Of a stretch of 16,514 bases of DNA, positions 1 to 7,276 are shown in pieces. The notes below the pieces were generated by a model. That model made no database searches, had not been told where the DNA came from, and saw only the letters and a list, made by a program, of their open reading frames with translations. Each line of letters starts with the position of its first letter. Position 1 is the stretch's first letter. This stretch comes from Betaproteobacteria bacterium (GTDB taxonomy: Bacteria > Pseudomonadota > Gammaproteobacteria > Burkholderiales > Usitatibacteraceae), in assembly GCA_025362705.1 (NCBI GenBank), contig JANYFH010000135.1, positions 1 to 16,514 of the forward strand, written 5' to 3'. The translations under genes and the position numbers were made by a program.

Positions 1-2
1 CG

Positions 3-1190
3 AACGATCTCAAAGCGCAATTCAAATGGGACGATGCTTTTCTTCTCGATGATCAACTTTCCGATGAAGAACGCATGATTCGCGATACGGCGCATGACTA
101 CTGCCAGGAAAAATTGCTGCCGCGCGTGCTGCTCGCCCACCGCCATGAAACGTTCGACCGCGAAATCATGAACGAGATGGGCGCGCTAGGATTTCTCGGC
201 TCGACCATCGAGGGCTATGGCTGTGCCGGTGTCAATCACGTCGCCTACGGATTGATCGCGCGTGAAGTCGAACGCGTCGATTCTGGTTATCGTTCGGCCA
301 TGAGCGTGCAATCCTCCCTCGTGATGCACCCAATTCATGCTTACGGCAACGAAGCACAACGTGAAAAATGGCTGCCAAAATTGGCCACCGGCGAACTGGT
401 CGGCTGCTTCGGACTCACGGAGCCCAATGCAGGATCAGATCCTTCATCGATGGACACACGTGCAAAAAAAGTATCAGGCGGTTACCAATTGCACGGTGCC
501 AAGATGTGGATTACCAATGCACCGATTGCGGACGTATTCGTCGTCTGGGCGAAGGACATGTCGGACAGTGAAACCATTCGCGGCTTCGTACTCGAAAAAG
601 GCATGAAGGGTTTGTCGGCACCGAAGATCGAAGGTAAATTTTCCTTGCGTGCATCAGTCACTGGCGAGATCGTGATGGACGACGTGTTCGTGCCTGAAGA
701 AAACCTGCTACCGAATGTGAGGGGTCTGAGAGGCCCGTTCGGCTGTCTGAACAAGGCGCGCTATGGCATTTCCTGGGGAGCGATGGGCGCAGCCGAATTT
801 TGCTGGCACGCAGCACGCCAATACACGCTGGACCGCATCATGTTCGGAAAGCCACTGGCGGCCACACAACTGGTGCAGAAAAAACTTGCCGACATGCAGA
901 CCGAAATCTCGCTTGGGCTGCAAGGCTCGTTACGCGTGGGACGCCTGCTCGACGAAGGCCGTGCCACACCCGAAATGATTTCGCTCATCAAACGCAATGG
1001 CTGTGGTAAAGCGCTTGACATCGCCCGCGTGGCGCGCGACATGCACGGCGGCAATGGCATCGCAGATGAGTATCACGTTATCCGCCACATGATGAATCTG
1101 GAAGCAGTGAATACTTACGAGGGTACACACGATGTGCATGCGCTCATCCTCGGGCGTGCGCAAACAGGGTTAAACGCGTTTGGCTCTTGA
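3..1190 (+). CDS. gcdH: Glutaryl-CoA dehydrogenase (5' end cut by window edge)
   Basis: This FAD enzyme oxidises and decarboxylates glutaryl-CoA to crotonyl-CoA in lysine, tryptophan and aromatic-acid breakdown, passing electrons to ETF. The frame is open from base 3 and gives 395 residues, so probably only a few N-terminal residues and the start codon are missing; the first ATG in view (75) is internal, because the preceding codons read like the family N-terminus (FKWDDAFLLDDQLSDEER). Visible family marks are the acyl-CoA dehydrogenase loop TEPNAGSDPSSM, the GCDH-like stretch GLRGPFGCLNKARYGISWG, and the C-terminal NTYEGTHDVHALILGRA with the catalytic-base glutamate at about residue 373 of the visible part. 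The glutaryl-CoA assignment within the acyl-CoA dehydrogenases rests on these strings from memory and is strong. An ArsR-type regulator follows at once on the same strand. Confidence 0.93.
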   Translation, partial: NDLKAQFKWDDAFLLDDQLSDEERMIRDTAHDYCQEKLLPRVLLAHRHETFDREIMNEMGALGFLGSTIEGYGCAGVNHVAYGLIAREVERVDSGYRSAMSVQSSLVMHPIHAYGNEAQREKWLPKLATGELVGCFGLTEPNAGSDPSSMDTRAKKVSGGYQLHGAKMWITNAPIADVFVVWAKDMSDSETIRGFVLEKGMKGLSAPKIEGKFSLRASVTGEIVMDDVFVPEENLLPNVRGLRGPFGCLNKARYGISWGAMGAAEFCWHAARQYTLDRIMFGKPLAATQLVQKKLADMQTEISLGLQGSLRVGRLLDEGRATPEMISLIKRNGCGKALDIARVARDMHGGNGIADEYHVIRHMMNLEAVNTYEGTHDVHALILGRAQTGLNAFGS

Positions 1191-1215
1191 TGCAAACACA
1201 TTCGTAAATTCAGGT

Positions 1216-1575
1216 ATGGCAAGCAAAACAAAATCTGCGGAAAAAGTGTTATCGGTTGAAGTTATGCCGATGGATATTTTCGCGCTGATCGGCAAAGCCG
1301 AGAATATCGAGCAAGCTGCGGTGGCGATGCAGGCGATGTCGCATCCACTGCGTATCAAGATACTGTGCCTCTTGTCATCAGGGGAAATGATGGTGCAGGA
1401 GATCACCGATGCGGTCGGTTCTACACAGAGCAATATTTCGCAGCATCTCGCCATACTCAGAGCTTGCGGCATGATCCAATCGCGCAAGGATGCCACAAAG
1501 GTTCTTTATCGTATCAAAGACGATCGCATCCTCAAAATGATTGGCCTGACGCGCGAAATTTTTTGTGGGGCCTAA
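1216..1575 (+). CDS. ArsR-family winged-helix regulator, BigR/SqrR-like cysteine pair
   Basis: Small DNA-binding regulator, 119 residues from the ATG at 1216. The core is an ArsR winged helix: MSHPLRIKILCLLSSGE, then the recognition helix region VGSTQSNISQHLAIL (about 67-81) and the wing SRKDATKVLYRI (about 89-100). The classical metal motif ELCVCDL is absent (MMVQEI occupies that place), so arsenic or cadmium sensing by that site is unlikely. Cys51, in helix alpha2, and Cys117, near the C-terminus, are 66 residues apart, the same spacing as the dithiol pair of the persulfide sensors BigR and SqrR as I recall them; Cys84 is a third cysteine. The start is uncertain: a TTG at 1180, inside the gcdH end and 10 bases after AGGG, and ATGs at 1264 and 1270 are alternatives, and none has a strong ribosome site. 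It lies 25 bases after gcdH and may be co-transcribed. The target genes are unknown. Confidence 0.85.
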   Translation: MASKTKSAEKVLSVEVMPMDIFALIGKAENIEQAAVAMQAMSHPLRIKILCLLSSGEMMVQEITDAVGSTQSNISQHLAILRACGMIQSRKDATKVLYRIKDDRILKMIGLTREIFCGA

Positions 1576-1589
1576 GCGTCTGCCGCATA

Positions 1590-1617
1590 TTGACTCGATC
1601 AGCAGTTGTCGTATTTT
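1590..1617 (+). promoter_or_regulatory. Possible sigma70-type promoter for ltaE
   Basis: TTGACT (5 of 6 to consensus) is followed after 16 bases by TATTTT (4 of 6), in the 126-base gap between the regulator gene and ltaE. The implied start would leave a leader of roughly 75 bases. This is a weak match found by eye; ltaE could equally be read from upstream. Confidence 0.2.
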
Positions 1618-1701
1618 CCCAAAAATTTCATAGAGCAATGAGACGACTACCAGCATCTTGCAAGAAAAACTTTGATACTCGAATCAACGGGAGGCCACGG
1701 C

Positions 1702-2745
1702 ATGGATTTTCGTAGCGATACCGTTACCCGTCCAACGGTCGCAATGCGTGAAGCCATGTCGAACGCACCGGTTGGTGACGACGTTTACGGCGAAGACCCG
1801 ACAGTCAACGCGCTGGAAGAAAAAGCGGCGGCAATGCTCGGATTCGAATCTGCGCTGTACGGCATCAGTGGCACACAAACCAATCTGCTCGGGCTGCTTG
1901 CGCATTGCGAGCGAGGCCATGAAGTAATTGTTGGTCAGATGGCACATACCTATCGTTGGGAAGCAGGCGGCATGGCTGTATTGGGTTCGATTCAACCTCA
2001 GCCACTTGACCAACGCACTGACGGCACAATGGATCTTGCCGCAATCGAGGCTGCCATTAAACCCGATGACGCTCACTATGCGATCACGCGCCTCGTCGCA
2101 CTCGAGAACACCTGGGGCGGCAGAGTTCTGCCCGCTGATTACGCCGTAAGGGTGAAAGTGCTTGCCAATTCGCGCGGTCTTTTCACGCATCTGGATGGCG
2201 CGCGATTGTTCAACGCTGCTGTCTACACTGCTTCGTTGACATCGCCCAGCTCGCCGATCAACGCAGCGAAAGAAATCTGCCGTTCCTTTGATACGGTATC
2301 GGTGTGCTTGTCCAAAGGCCTCGGTGCGCCGGTCGGGTCACTTCTACTAGGCAGCGCACCACTGATCGCGAAAGCGCGACGCATGCGAAAAATGCTCGGC
2401 GGAGGCATGCGCCAGGCAGGCGTGATTGCTGCAGCCGGAATATACGCGCTCGACCATAACATTGACCGGCTAGCAGACGATCACGCCAATGCCGCATTGC
2501 TGGCGCGCGGCCTGGTGGAAGCCTCGCGCGGACAATTGAAAATCGACGCGCCGCAGACCAATATTTTGTGGGCAGACGTCCCGGCACCGCTGTTTGCTGA
2601 CTTTGGTGCCTATCTCAAATCGCATGGCGTGCTTGTGTCTGGTGCATATGGCAAACAACGCTGGGTCACACATCTTGATATTTCGCGACGTGATATCGAA
2701 CGCGCAGTGGAAATCACATCACTATTCTTTGCAGAGCGTACATAG
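1702..2745 (+). CDS. ltaE: Low-specificity L-threonine aldolase
   Basis: PLP-dependent fold-type I enzyme that cleaves L-threonine and L-allo-threonine to glycine and acetaldehyde in the cytoplasm, 347 residues, the usual length. The N-terminal MDFRSDTVTRPT is the family signature. AHTYRWEAGG carries the stacking/catalytic histidine (His82), HLDGARLFNAA carries the aspartate and arginine that contact PLP, and SVCLSKGLGAPVGS carries the Schiff-base lysine (Lys205). I chose the ATG at 1702, not the one ten codons upstream, because GGGAGG at 1689-1694 sits seven bases before it and the protein then starts exactly like the family. It is convergent with accD; nothing nearby ties it to a specific pathway beyond general glycine/threonine metabolism. 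Confidence 0.93.
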   Translation: MDFRSDTVTRPTVAMREAMSNAPVGDDVYGEDPTVNALEEKAAAMLGFESALYGISGTQTNLLGLLAHCERGHEVIVGQMAHTYRWEAGGMAVLGSIQPQPLDQRTDGTMDLAAIEAAIKPDDAHYAITRLVALENTWGGRVLPADYAVRVKVLANSRGLFTHLDGARLFNAAVYTASLTSPSSPINAAKEICRSFDTVSVCLSKGLGAPVGSLLLGSAPLIAKARRMRKMLGGGMRQAGVIAAAGIYALDHNIDRLADDHANAALLARGLVEASRGQLKIDAPQTNILWADVPAPLFADFGAYLKSHGVLVSGAYGKQRWVTHLDISRRDIERAVEITSLFFAERT

Positions 2746-2874
2746 ATCGGCGTTGACGGGGATACTGAAGGTAATTCAGAAGTGCATGCGGCATGCAAGT
2801 CTGACTAGGATCCTTTTACGAATTGCACGAAGTAGCGCAGGTTGCCGCGCGTGATGCCCATGCCGATTTTCGCA
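2746..2874. other. Convergent intergenic gap with a short open frame
   Basis: This 129-base gap lies between the ends of ltaE and accD. It holds a perfect palindrome, TGCATGC-G-GCATGCA (2783-2797), with no T-run on either side, so it is not a convincing terminator. On the minus strand a stop-bounded frame of 26 codons ends at TAG 2807-2805. From an internal ATG at 2861 it reads MGITRGNLRYFVQFVKGS, which looks more protein-like than expected by chance, but it has no ribosome site and I do not recognise it. In relatives folC normally follows accD here; it is not present. Confidence 0.4.
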
Positions 2875-3753
2875 TCAAGCAGGTGTCAGAACAGGCGCTG
2901 GTTCTTTCTGCAACAGCGTTACCAATTGCGCCACTTTGGCCCGCATCTGCCGACGATCGACGATCATGTCAATGGCACCTTTTTCGAGCAGAAATTCAGC
3001 GCGCTGAAAACCCTCCGGCAACGTTTCGCGCACGGTCTGCTCAATCACGCGCGGACCGGCAAAGCCGATCAGTGCGCCGGGCTCACCGATCACAACATCA
3101 CCCAACATGGCAAAGCTCGCGGAGACCCCACCCATGGTCGGATCGGTCAATACAGATATGAAAGGCAAGCGTGCCTTGGAAAGTTGCTGCAGACAAGAGG
3201 TCGTTTTGGCCATCTGCATGAGCGAGAGCAAGCCTTCCTGCATGCGCGCCCCCCCGGATGCGGTGAAACATACAAAGGGCATTTTTTCGTCGGCACAGGC
3301 CTCCACAGCGCGTGCGAAACGCTCGCCGACGACTGACCCCATCGATCCGCCCATGAAATTAAATTCGAACGCCGCCGCAATCAGCGGTACGCTGAGTACA
3401 GTGCCCTGCATCACCACTAACGCATCGGTTTCGCCGGTTGCTTTCTCGGCCTCTTCCAATCGATCAATGTACTTCTTGCTATCCCTGAATTTGAGGCTAT
3501 CGATGGGCACTACTTCGCTACCAATCTCAGCTCGACCCTCGGGATCGAAGAACATATCGAGCCGGGAACGAGCCGAAACGCGGTCGTGGAAATTGCATTT
3601 TGGACAAACGTGTTGATTGTTTTCCAGGTCTGTGAAATATAGAGTCGCCTGGCACGACGGGCACTTGCTCCATAAGCCTTCTGGTACCGCTTTCTTCGGC
3701 GCGGTACTGTTGGTCTTAATCTTGGGCGGAAGTAATTTTCTGAACCAGCTCAT
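2875..3753 (-). CDS. accD: Acetyl-CoA carboxylase carboxyltransferase subunit beta
   Basis: Together with AccA, this subunit moves the carboxyl group from biotin on AccB to acetyl-CoA, giving malonyl-CoA, the first committed step of fatty acid synthesis. It has 292 residues, a normal length. The N-terminal four-cysteine zinc ribbon is complete (Cys31, Cys34, Cys50, Cys53), and the crotonase-fold core shows FTASGGARMQEG, VLTDPTMGGVSASFA and IGFAGPRVIEQTV. The ATG (3753-3751) overlaps the trpA stop as ATGA, so translation is likely coupled to trpA. The order trpF-trpB-trpA-accD is normal in betaproteobacteria, but folC, the usual next gene, is absent and the gene ends facing ltaE. Confidence 0.97.
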   Translation of the reverse strand: MSWFRKLLPPKIKTNSTAPKKAVPEGLWSKCPSCQATLYFTDLENNQHVCPKCNFHDRVSARSRLDMFFDPEGRAEIGSEVVPIDSLKFRDSKKYIDRLEEAEKATGETDALVVMQGTVLSVPLIAAAFEFNFMGGSMGSVVGERFARAVEACADEKMPFVCFTASGGARMQEGLLSLMQMAKTTSCLQQLSKARLPFISVLTDPTMGGVSASFAMLGDVVIGEPGALIGFAGPRVIEQTVRETLPEGFQRAEFLLEKGAIDMIVDRRQMRAKVAQLVTLLQKEPAPVLTPA

Positions 3754-4559
3754 GAATCCATCGTCTCGCGAATGTTCTTCAATAGCGCACGTACTTTTTC
3801 AACCGCTGTGTCTGGAGTTGCGGCTTCCATTTCCTGAATCAGTCGCGAACCGATGACCACCGCATCGGCGAATCTGGCGATGTGCTTCGCGGTTGCGCCG
3901 TCGCGAATGCCGAAGCCGACGCCGATCGGTAATTTGGTCTGCAATCTAATTTTTGCGATCATTGATTCAACGTCGCTCGTATCGATATTGGCAGCGCCCG
4001 ATACACCCTTGAGTGAAACATAGTAAATGTATCCCCGCGCGGCCACCGACACCAGTTTGATGCGCTCAGGTGATGACGTAGGCGACAACAGGTAAATCAC
4101 GTCGATGCCAGCTGCATCCATGGTGGCAAGCAGTTCATGGCTTTCCTCAGGCGGGTAATCCACGACCAGCACGCCATCCACGCCGGCCGCGCCTGCACGT
4201 TCAGCAAAGACCTGCATCCCCATCCGTTCAATGGGATTCGCATAACCCATCAATACAACCGGGGTTAACTGATTTGTTTTGCGAAACTCGCTTACATAAG
4301 CCAGTACGTCGTTCAGTCCTACGCCAAATTTAAGCGCGCGTTCAGAAGAGCGCTGAATCACCGGGCCATCGGCCATCGGATCTGAAAAAGGTACACCGAG
4401 TTCTATGATATCCACGCCCGCATCGACCATAGCGTGCATTAGCTGCACAGTTATGTTTGGCGCGGGATCACCCGCCGTAACAAACGGAACGAGAGCTTTT
4501 CGCTTCTCTCTCGCAAGCCGCTCGAATGTGTTGGCGATTCGTGACGCGGCGCGGGACAT
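3750..4559 (-). CDS. trpA: Tryptophan synthase alpha chain
   Basis: It cleaves indole-3-glycerol phosphate to indole and glyceraldehyde-3-phosphate and channels indole to TrpB within the alpha2beta2 complex. It is a TIM barrel of 269 residues, normal length. The catalytic pair is visible as Glu53 in DIIELGVPFSDP and Asp64 in PMADGPVIQRS. GYANPIERMG, VDGVLVVDYPPEE and the phosphate-binding GVGFGIRDGATAKHI follow in order. The start codon shares its A with the final A of the trpB stop (TAATG), and the stop overlaps the accD start (ATGA). Both joints suggest translational coupling, matching the need for equal amounts of TrpA and TrpB. Confidence 0.97.
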   Translation of the reverse strand: MSRAASRIANTFERLAREKRKALVPFVTAGDPAPNITVQLMHAMVDAGVDIIELGVPFSDPMADGPVIQRSSERALKFGVGLNDVLAYVSEFRKTNQLTPVVLMGYANPIERMGMQVFAERAGAAGVDGVLVVDYPPEESHELLATMDAAGIDVIYLLSPTSSPERIKLVSVAARGYIYYVSLKGVSGAANIDTSDVESMIAKIRLQTKLPIGVGFGIRDGATAKHIARFADAVVIGSRLIQEMEAATPDTAVEKVRALLKNIRETMDS

Positions 4560-5782
4560 TATTGCGGGTAGCCCGTTGCAGCGTGACTACGTTCTGCGAC
4601 CGTCGCCATGTCCTTGTCACCGCGCCCGGAAAGATTTACCAGCAAAACGTTTTCCTTTGTCATGGAAGGTGCCATCTTCATGGCATGCGCCACAGCATGG
4701 CTTGATTCTAGAGCAGGAATAATGCCTTCGGTGCGACAGAGGCGATGGAAGGCCGCCAGTGCTTCATCATCATTGATGGCAACATACTCGGCGCGTTTGC
4801 TGTCCTTCAGCCACGCGTGTTCAGGACCCACACCTGGATAGTCGAGGCCCGCCGATACCGAATGCGTATCGCTAATCTGGCCATTCGCGTCCTGAATCAA
4901 ATAGGTGCGGTTACCATGCAATATCCCCGGTGATCCTGCTGTAAGCGAAGCGGCGTGCCTGCCTGTGGCAATACCGTCACCACCTGCCTCAACACCAATC
5001 AGGCGCACACCAGTTTGTGGGATGTAATCATAAAAAATTCCCATCGCATTTGAACCACCACCTACACAGGCCAGTACCACATCGGGCTGGCGTCCTGTAA
5101 TCTCCGGCATTTGCGTGAGACATTCTTTGCCAACGACGGAATTGAAATCGCGAACCATCATGGGATAAGGATGTGGTCCCGCTACGGTACCAATGATGTA
5201 AAAAGTGCTTTCTACGTTCGTAACCCAGTCACGCATCGCCTCGTTCAGCGCATCTTTTAGCGTTTTGGAACCACTATCAACAGGAACAACCTTCGCACCG
5301 AGCAAATTCATGCGATAGACGTTTTGCGCCTGGCGCCTGACATCCTCGCTACCCATATAGACTACGCATTCCATGCCGTAACGCGCCGCAACAGTTGCGG
5401 TAGCAACTCCGTGCTGACCTGCGCCAGTTTCGGCAATCACGCGGCGCTTCCCCATTCGTCTTGCAAGCAGCGCCTGGCCGACGGTATTGTTCACTTTATG
5501 CGCGCCGGTGTGATTCAGGTCTTCACGCTTCAAGAAAATCTGTGCGCCACCAAGCTCTTCGGAAAGACGTTTGGCGTGATAGATAGGACTAGGGCGACCA
5601 ACGTAGTGCTTCAATTCATATTGAATCTCGGCAACAAATGCCGGATCTGCTTTGGCTTTTGCGTATTCGATATTGAGCTGCAGCAGTGCCGCTTGCAACG
5701 TCTCTGCAACGAACACGCCGCCATAAGGGCCGAAATGCCCTCTGGCATCTGGCAAGTCATATTTTTCAACCTGCATCTGCAT
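4559..5782 (-). CDS. trpB: Tryptophan synthase beta chain
   Basis: PLP enzyme that joins indole and L-serine to make L-tryptophan; partner of TrpA. It has 407 residues from the ATG at 5782. NHTGAHKVNNTVGQ carries the Schiff-base lysine (Lys96), VIAETGAGQHG carries the catalytic glutamate (Glu118), and GGGSNAMGIFYDY is the PLP-phosphate loop. The frame stays open for 30 more codons upstream, but the start at 5782 is preferred: GAGGAAG lies six to seven bases before it and the protein then begins MQMQVEKYDLPDARGHFGPY, as in relatives. A second ATG at 5776 is possible. The start lies 17 bases inside the end of trpF, so the ribosome site itself is within the trpF coding sequence. Confidence 0.97.
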   Translation of the reverse strand: MQMQVEKYDLPDARGHFGPYGGVFVAETLQAALLQLNIEYAKAKADPAFVAEIQYELKHYVGRPSPIYHAKRLSEELGGAQIFLKREDLNHTGAHKVNNTVGQALLARRMGKRRVIAETGAGQHGVATATVAARYGMECVVYMGSEDVRRQAQNVYRMNLLGAKVVPVDSGSKTLKDALNEAMRDWVTNVESTFYIIGTVAGPHPYPMMVRDFNSVVGKECLTQMPEITGRQPDVVLACVGGGSNAMGIFYDYIPQTGVRLIGVEAGGDGIATGRHAASLTAGSPGILHGNRTYLIQDANGQISDTHSVSAGLDYPGVGPEHAWLKDSKRAEYVAINDDEALAAFHRLCRTEGIIPALESSHAVAHAMKMAPSMTKENVLLVNLSGRGDKDMATVAERSHAATGYPQ

Positions 5783-6413
5783 TGCGTACTTCCTCAATAA
5801 ATTTCTTGATTTTGGCGTGATCTTTGATACCTTTGGGGCCTTTTTGTATCTCAACACCGCTCGACACATCAACCGCCCATGGCCCGATCATTCGAATTGC
5901 ATCTGCCACATTGTCAGGCTGCAACCCACCGGAAAGCACAATGTGCCTACGCAACGTATCCGGAATGATTTTCCAATCGAACGATTCGCCGCTACCACCG
6001 TACACGTTCGGCGACAAGGTATCCAGCAGCAACGCGCGAGCCTCATGGAATTTCTCTGCATATTCTAACAAATCGATGGCAGTCATCCCGCTGCCGACGC
6101 GGATTGCCTTCAGAAACGGAACGCCAAATTGCACGCAATACGATGCGTCTTCATCACCGTGAAACTGGAGTAATGATGGCCTCAAGCGGCCAATCACGTG
6201 ATCCACCTCGCTTGGCGACGCATTCACAAACAACGCGACAGTCGACATGAAAAGTGGCAATACATTTGAAATCGCCACTGCCTGATCGAGCGTCACTACA
6301 CGTGGACTGGCCCCATAAAAAACCAAACCAATTGCGTCAGCCCCCGCCTGCGCTGCACAAAGTGCATCTTCAACACGTGTTACCCCACATATCTTGATTC
6401 GAGTGCGAAACAT
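5766..6413 (-). CDS. trpF: Phosphoribosylanthranilate isomerase
   Basis: It converts N-(5-phosphoribosyl)anthranilate to CdRP by an Amadori rearrangement, two steps before TrpA in tryptophan synthesis. It is a TIM barrel of 215 residues, a usual length for stand-alone TrpF. The general base Cys9 is in RIKICGVTR and the general acid Asp131 in ALLLDTLSPN; GGSGESFDW and the phosphate-site strings VLSGGLQPDNV and VDVSSGVE follow. The open frame runs 24 codons further upstream, but the ATG at 6413 gives the family start MFRTRIKICG and lies two bases after the truA stop. Its ribosome site, inside truA, is weak, so coupling to truA translation is likely. Confidence 0.96.
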   Translation of the reverse strand: MFRTRIKICGVTRVEDALCAAQAGADAIGLVFYGASPRVVTLDQAVAISNVLPLFMSTVALFVNASPSEVDHVIGRLRPSLLQFHGDEDASYCVQFGVPFLKAIRVGSGMTAIDLLEYAEKFHEARALLLDTLSPNVYGGSGESFDWKIIPDTLRRHIVLSGGLQPDNVADAIRMIGPWAVDVSSGVEIQKGPKGIKDHAKIKKFIEEVRNADAG

Positions 6414-6415
6414 TG

Positions 6416-7216
6416 CTAGTGCCCAAACGGATGCCGGTTGCGAACCGGCGGCAGACCAAAGCGTGCATCGTACGCGATATCGCAAAGATAGAGTCCATCA
6501 GCCACAAATGTTGGCGCGGCGCGTGTGCGATCGCGACCCTCGAAGATTGTGCGAAATTCCGGCAGGCTTCGCCGACCTGCACCGACATATACCAATTCGC
6601 CGACAATATTGCGTACCATGTGATGCAAAAATGCGTTGCCACGAAACTGGAGAATCAGCATCTGATGCGTTTTATCGAAGTGCCCAATTCGCTCGATGCT
6701 CGCCTCATACATGGTTTTAACAGGTGTTTTTGCCTGACATTCAGACGCACGGTATGCTGAAAAATCGTGCTCACCCAGCAGTAACTCCGCTGCCTCCCGC
6801 ATCCTGCCAATGTCGAGCAGTGTATGGAACCAACCCACCATGCCGGTAAGGGTCGCACTTTCAACCGGGTCGTTCAGTAGCGCGTAATGATATGTGCGCG
6901 AGGTGGCCGAAAAACGCGCGTGAAAGTCTTCTGGCACCTGTTTTGCCCACACCACCCGAATGTCTGATGGAAGACTGGTATTGGTTCCACGAATCCAGGA
7001 CACATCATCCCGTTCCATTTCCGTGTCGATGTGCACAACTTGCGCCAGCGCATGCACACCGGTATCAGTACGACCGGCACAAACCGTCGCAACTGATGCG
7101 CCGAGAAATTTTTCCAGGGCACGCTCAAGATGATCCTGTACCGCGCAACCTGCTGGCTGAGTCTGCCAACCACAATACCTGGTGCCGCGATATTCTAGGC
7201 CGAGAGCCACGCGCAT
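6416..7216 (-). CDS. truA: tRNA pseudouridine(38-40) synthase TruA
   Basis: It isomerises uridines 38, 39 and 40 in the anticodon arm of many tRNAs, including leucine and histidine tRNAs in enterobacteria. It has 266 residues, normal length. The catalytic aspartate is Asp51 in CAGRTDTGVHALAQVVH; SATSRTYHYALLN and FLHHMVRNIVGELVYVG are further family strings. The ATG at 7216 is preceded by GGTGG six bases away. An intrinsic terminator ends only about ten bases before this start, so expression depends on read-through from fimV or on a promoter I could not identify. trpF follows after two bases. The fimV-truA-trpF order is conserved across beta- and gammaproteobacteria. Confidence 0.96.
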   Translation of the reverse strand: MRVALGLEYRGTRYCGWQTQPAGCAVQDHLERALEKFLGASVATVCAGRTDTGVHALAQVVHIDTEMERDDVSWIRGTNTSLPSDIRVVWAKQVPEDFHARFSATSRTYHYALLNDPVESATLTGMVGWFHTLLDIGRMREAAELLLGEHDFSAYRASECQAKTPVKTMYEASIERIGHFDKTHQMLILQFRGNAFLHHMVRNIVGELVYVGAGRRSLPEFRTIFEGRDRTRAAPTFVADGLYLCDIAYDARFGLPPVRNRHPFGH

Positions 7217-7224
7217 TTGTATCC

Positions 7225-7255
7225 ACCAAAAACAAAGGGCGCGTCCCCGCGCCCT
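7225..7255 (-). terminator. Rho-independent terminator after fimV, in front of truA
   Basis: Read on the minus strand, the 7-bp arms AGGGCGC and GCGCCCT (7255-7249 with 7242-7236) close on a 6-base loop, and one more G-C pair can extend the stem. The stem is followed directly by TTTGTTTTT. It lies 21 bases after the fimV stop and ends about ten bases before the truA start, overlapping the truA leader. Confidence 0.8.
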
Positions 7256-7276
7256 AATTCCAAAACATCGAAAACG

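Noticed and set aside
2783..2797. TGCATGC-G-GCATGCA palindrome as a terminator for ltaE or accD
   Set aside because: The loop is a single base, the stem is half AT and there is no T-run in either direction.
2842..3616. Long plus-strand open frames across accD
   Set aside because: They lie antisense to a complete, strongly recognised accD, lack ribosome sites and have no family likeness; they are shadows of its codon bias.
5783..5872. 30 extra codons upstream of the chosen trpB start
   Set aside because: They run inside the trpF coding sequence, do not resemble TrpB, and a good ribosome site precedes the internal ATG at 5782.
6414..6485. 24 extra codons upstream of the chosen trpF start
   Set aside because: They overlap truA coding sequence and the family N-terminus begins at 6413.
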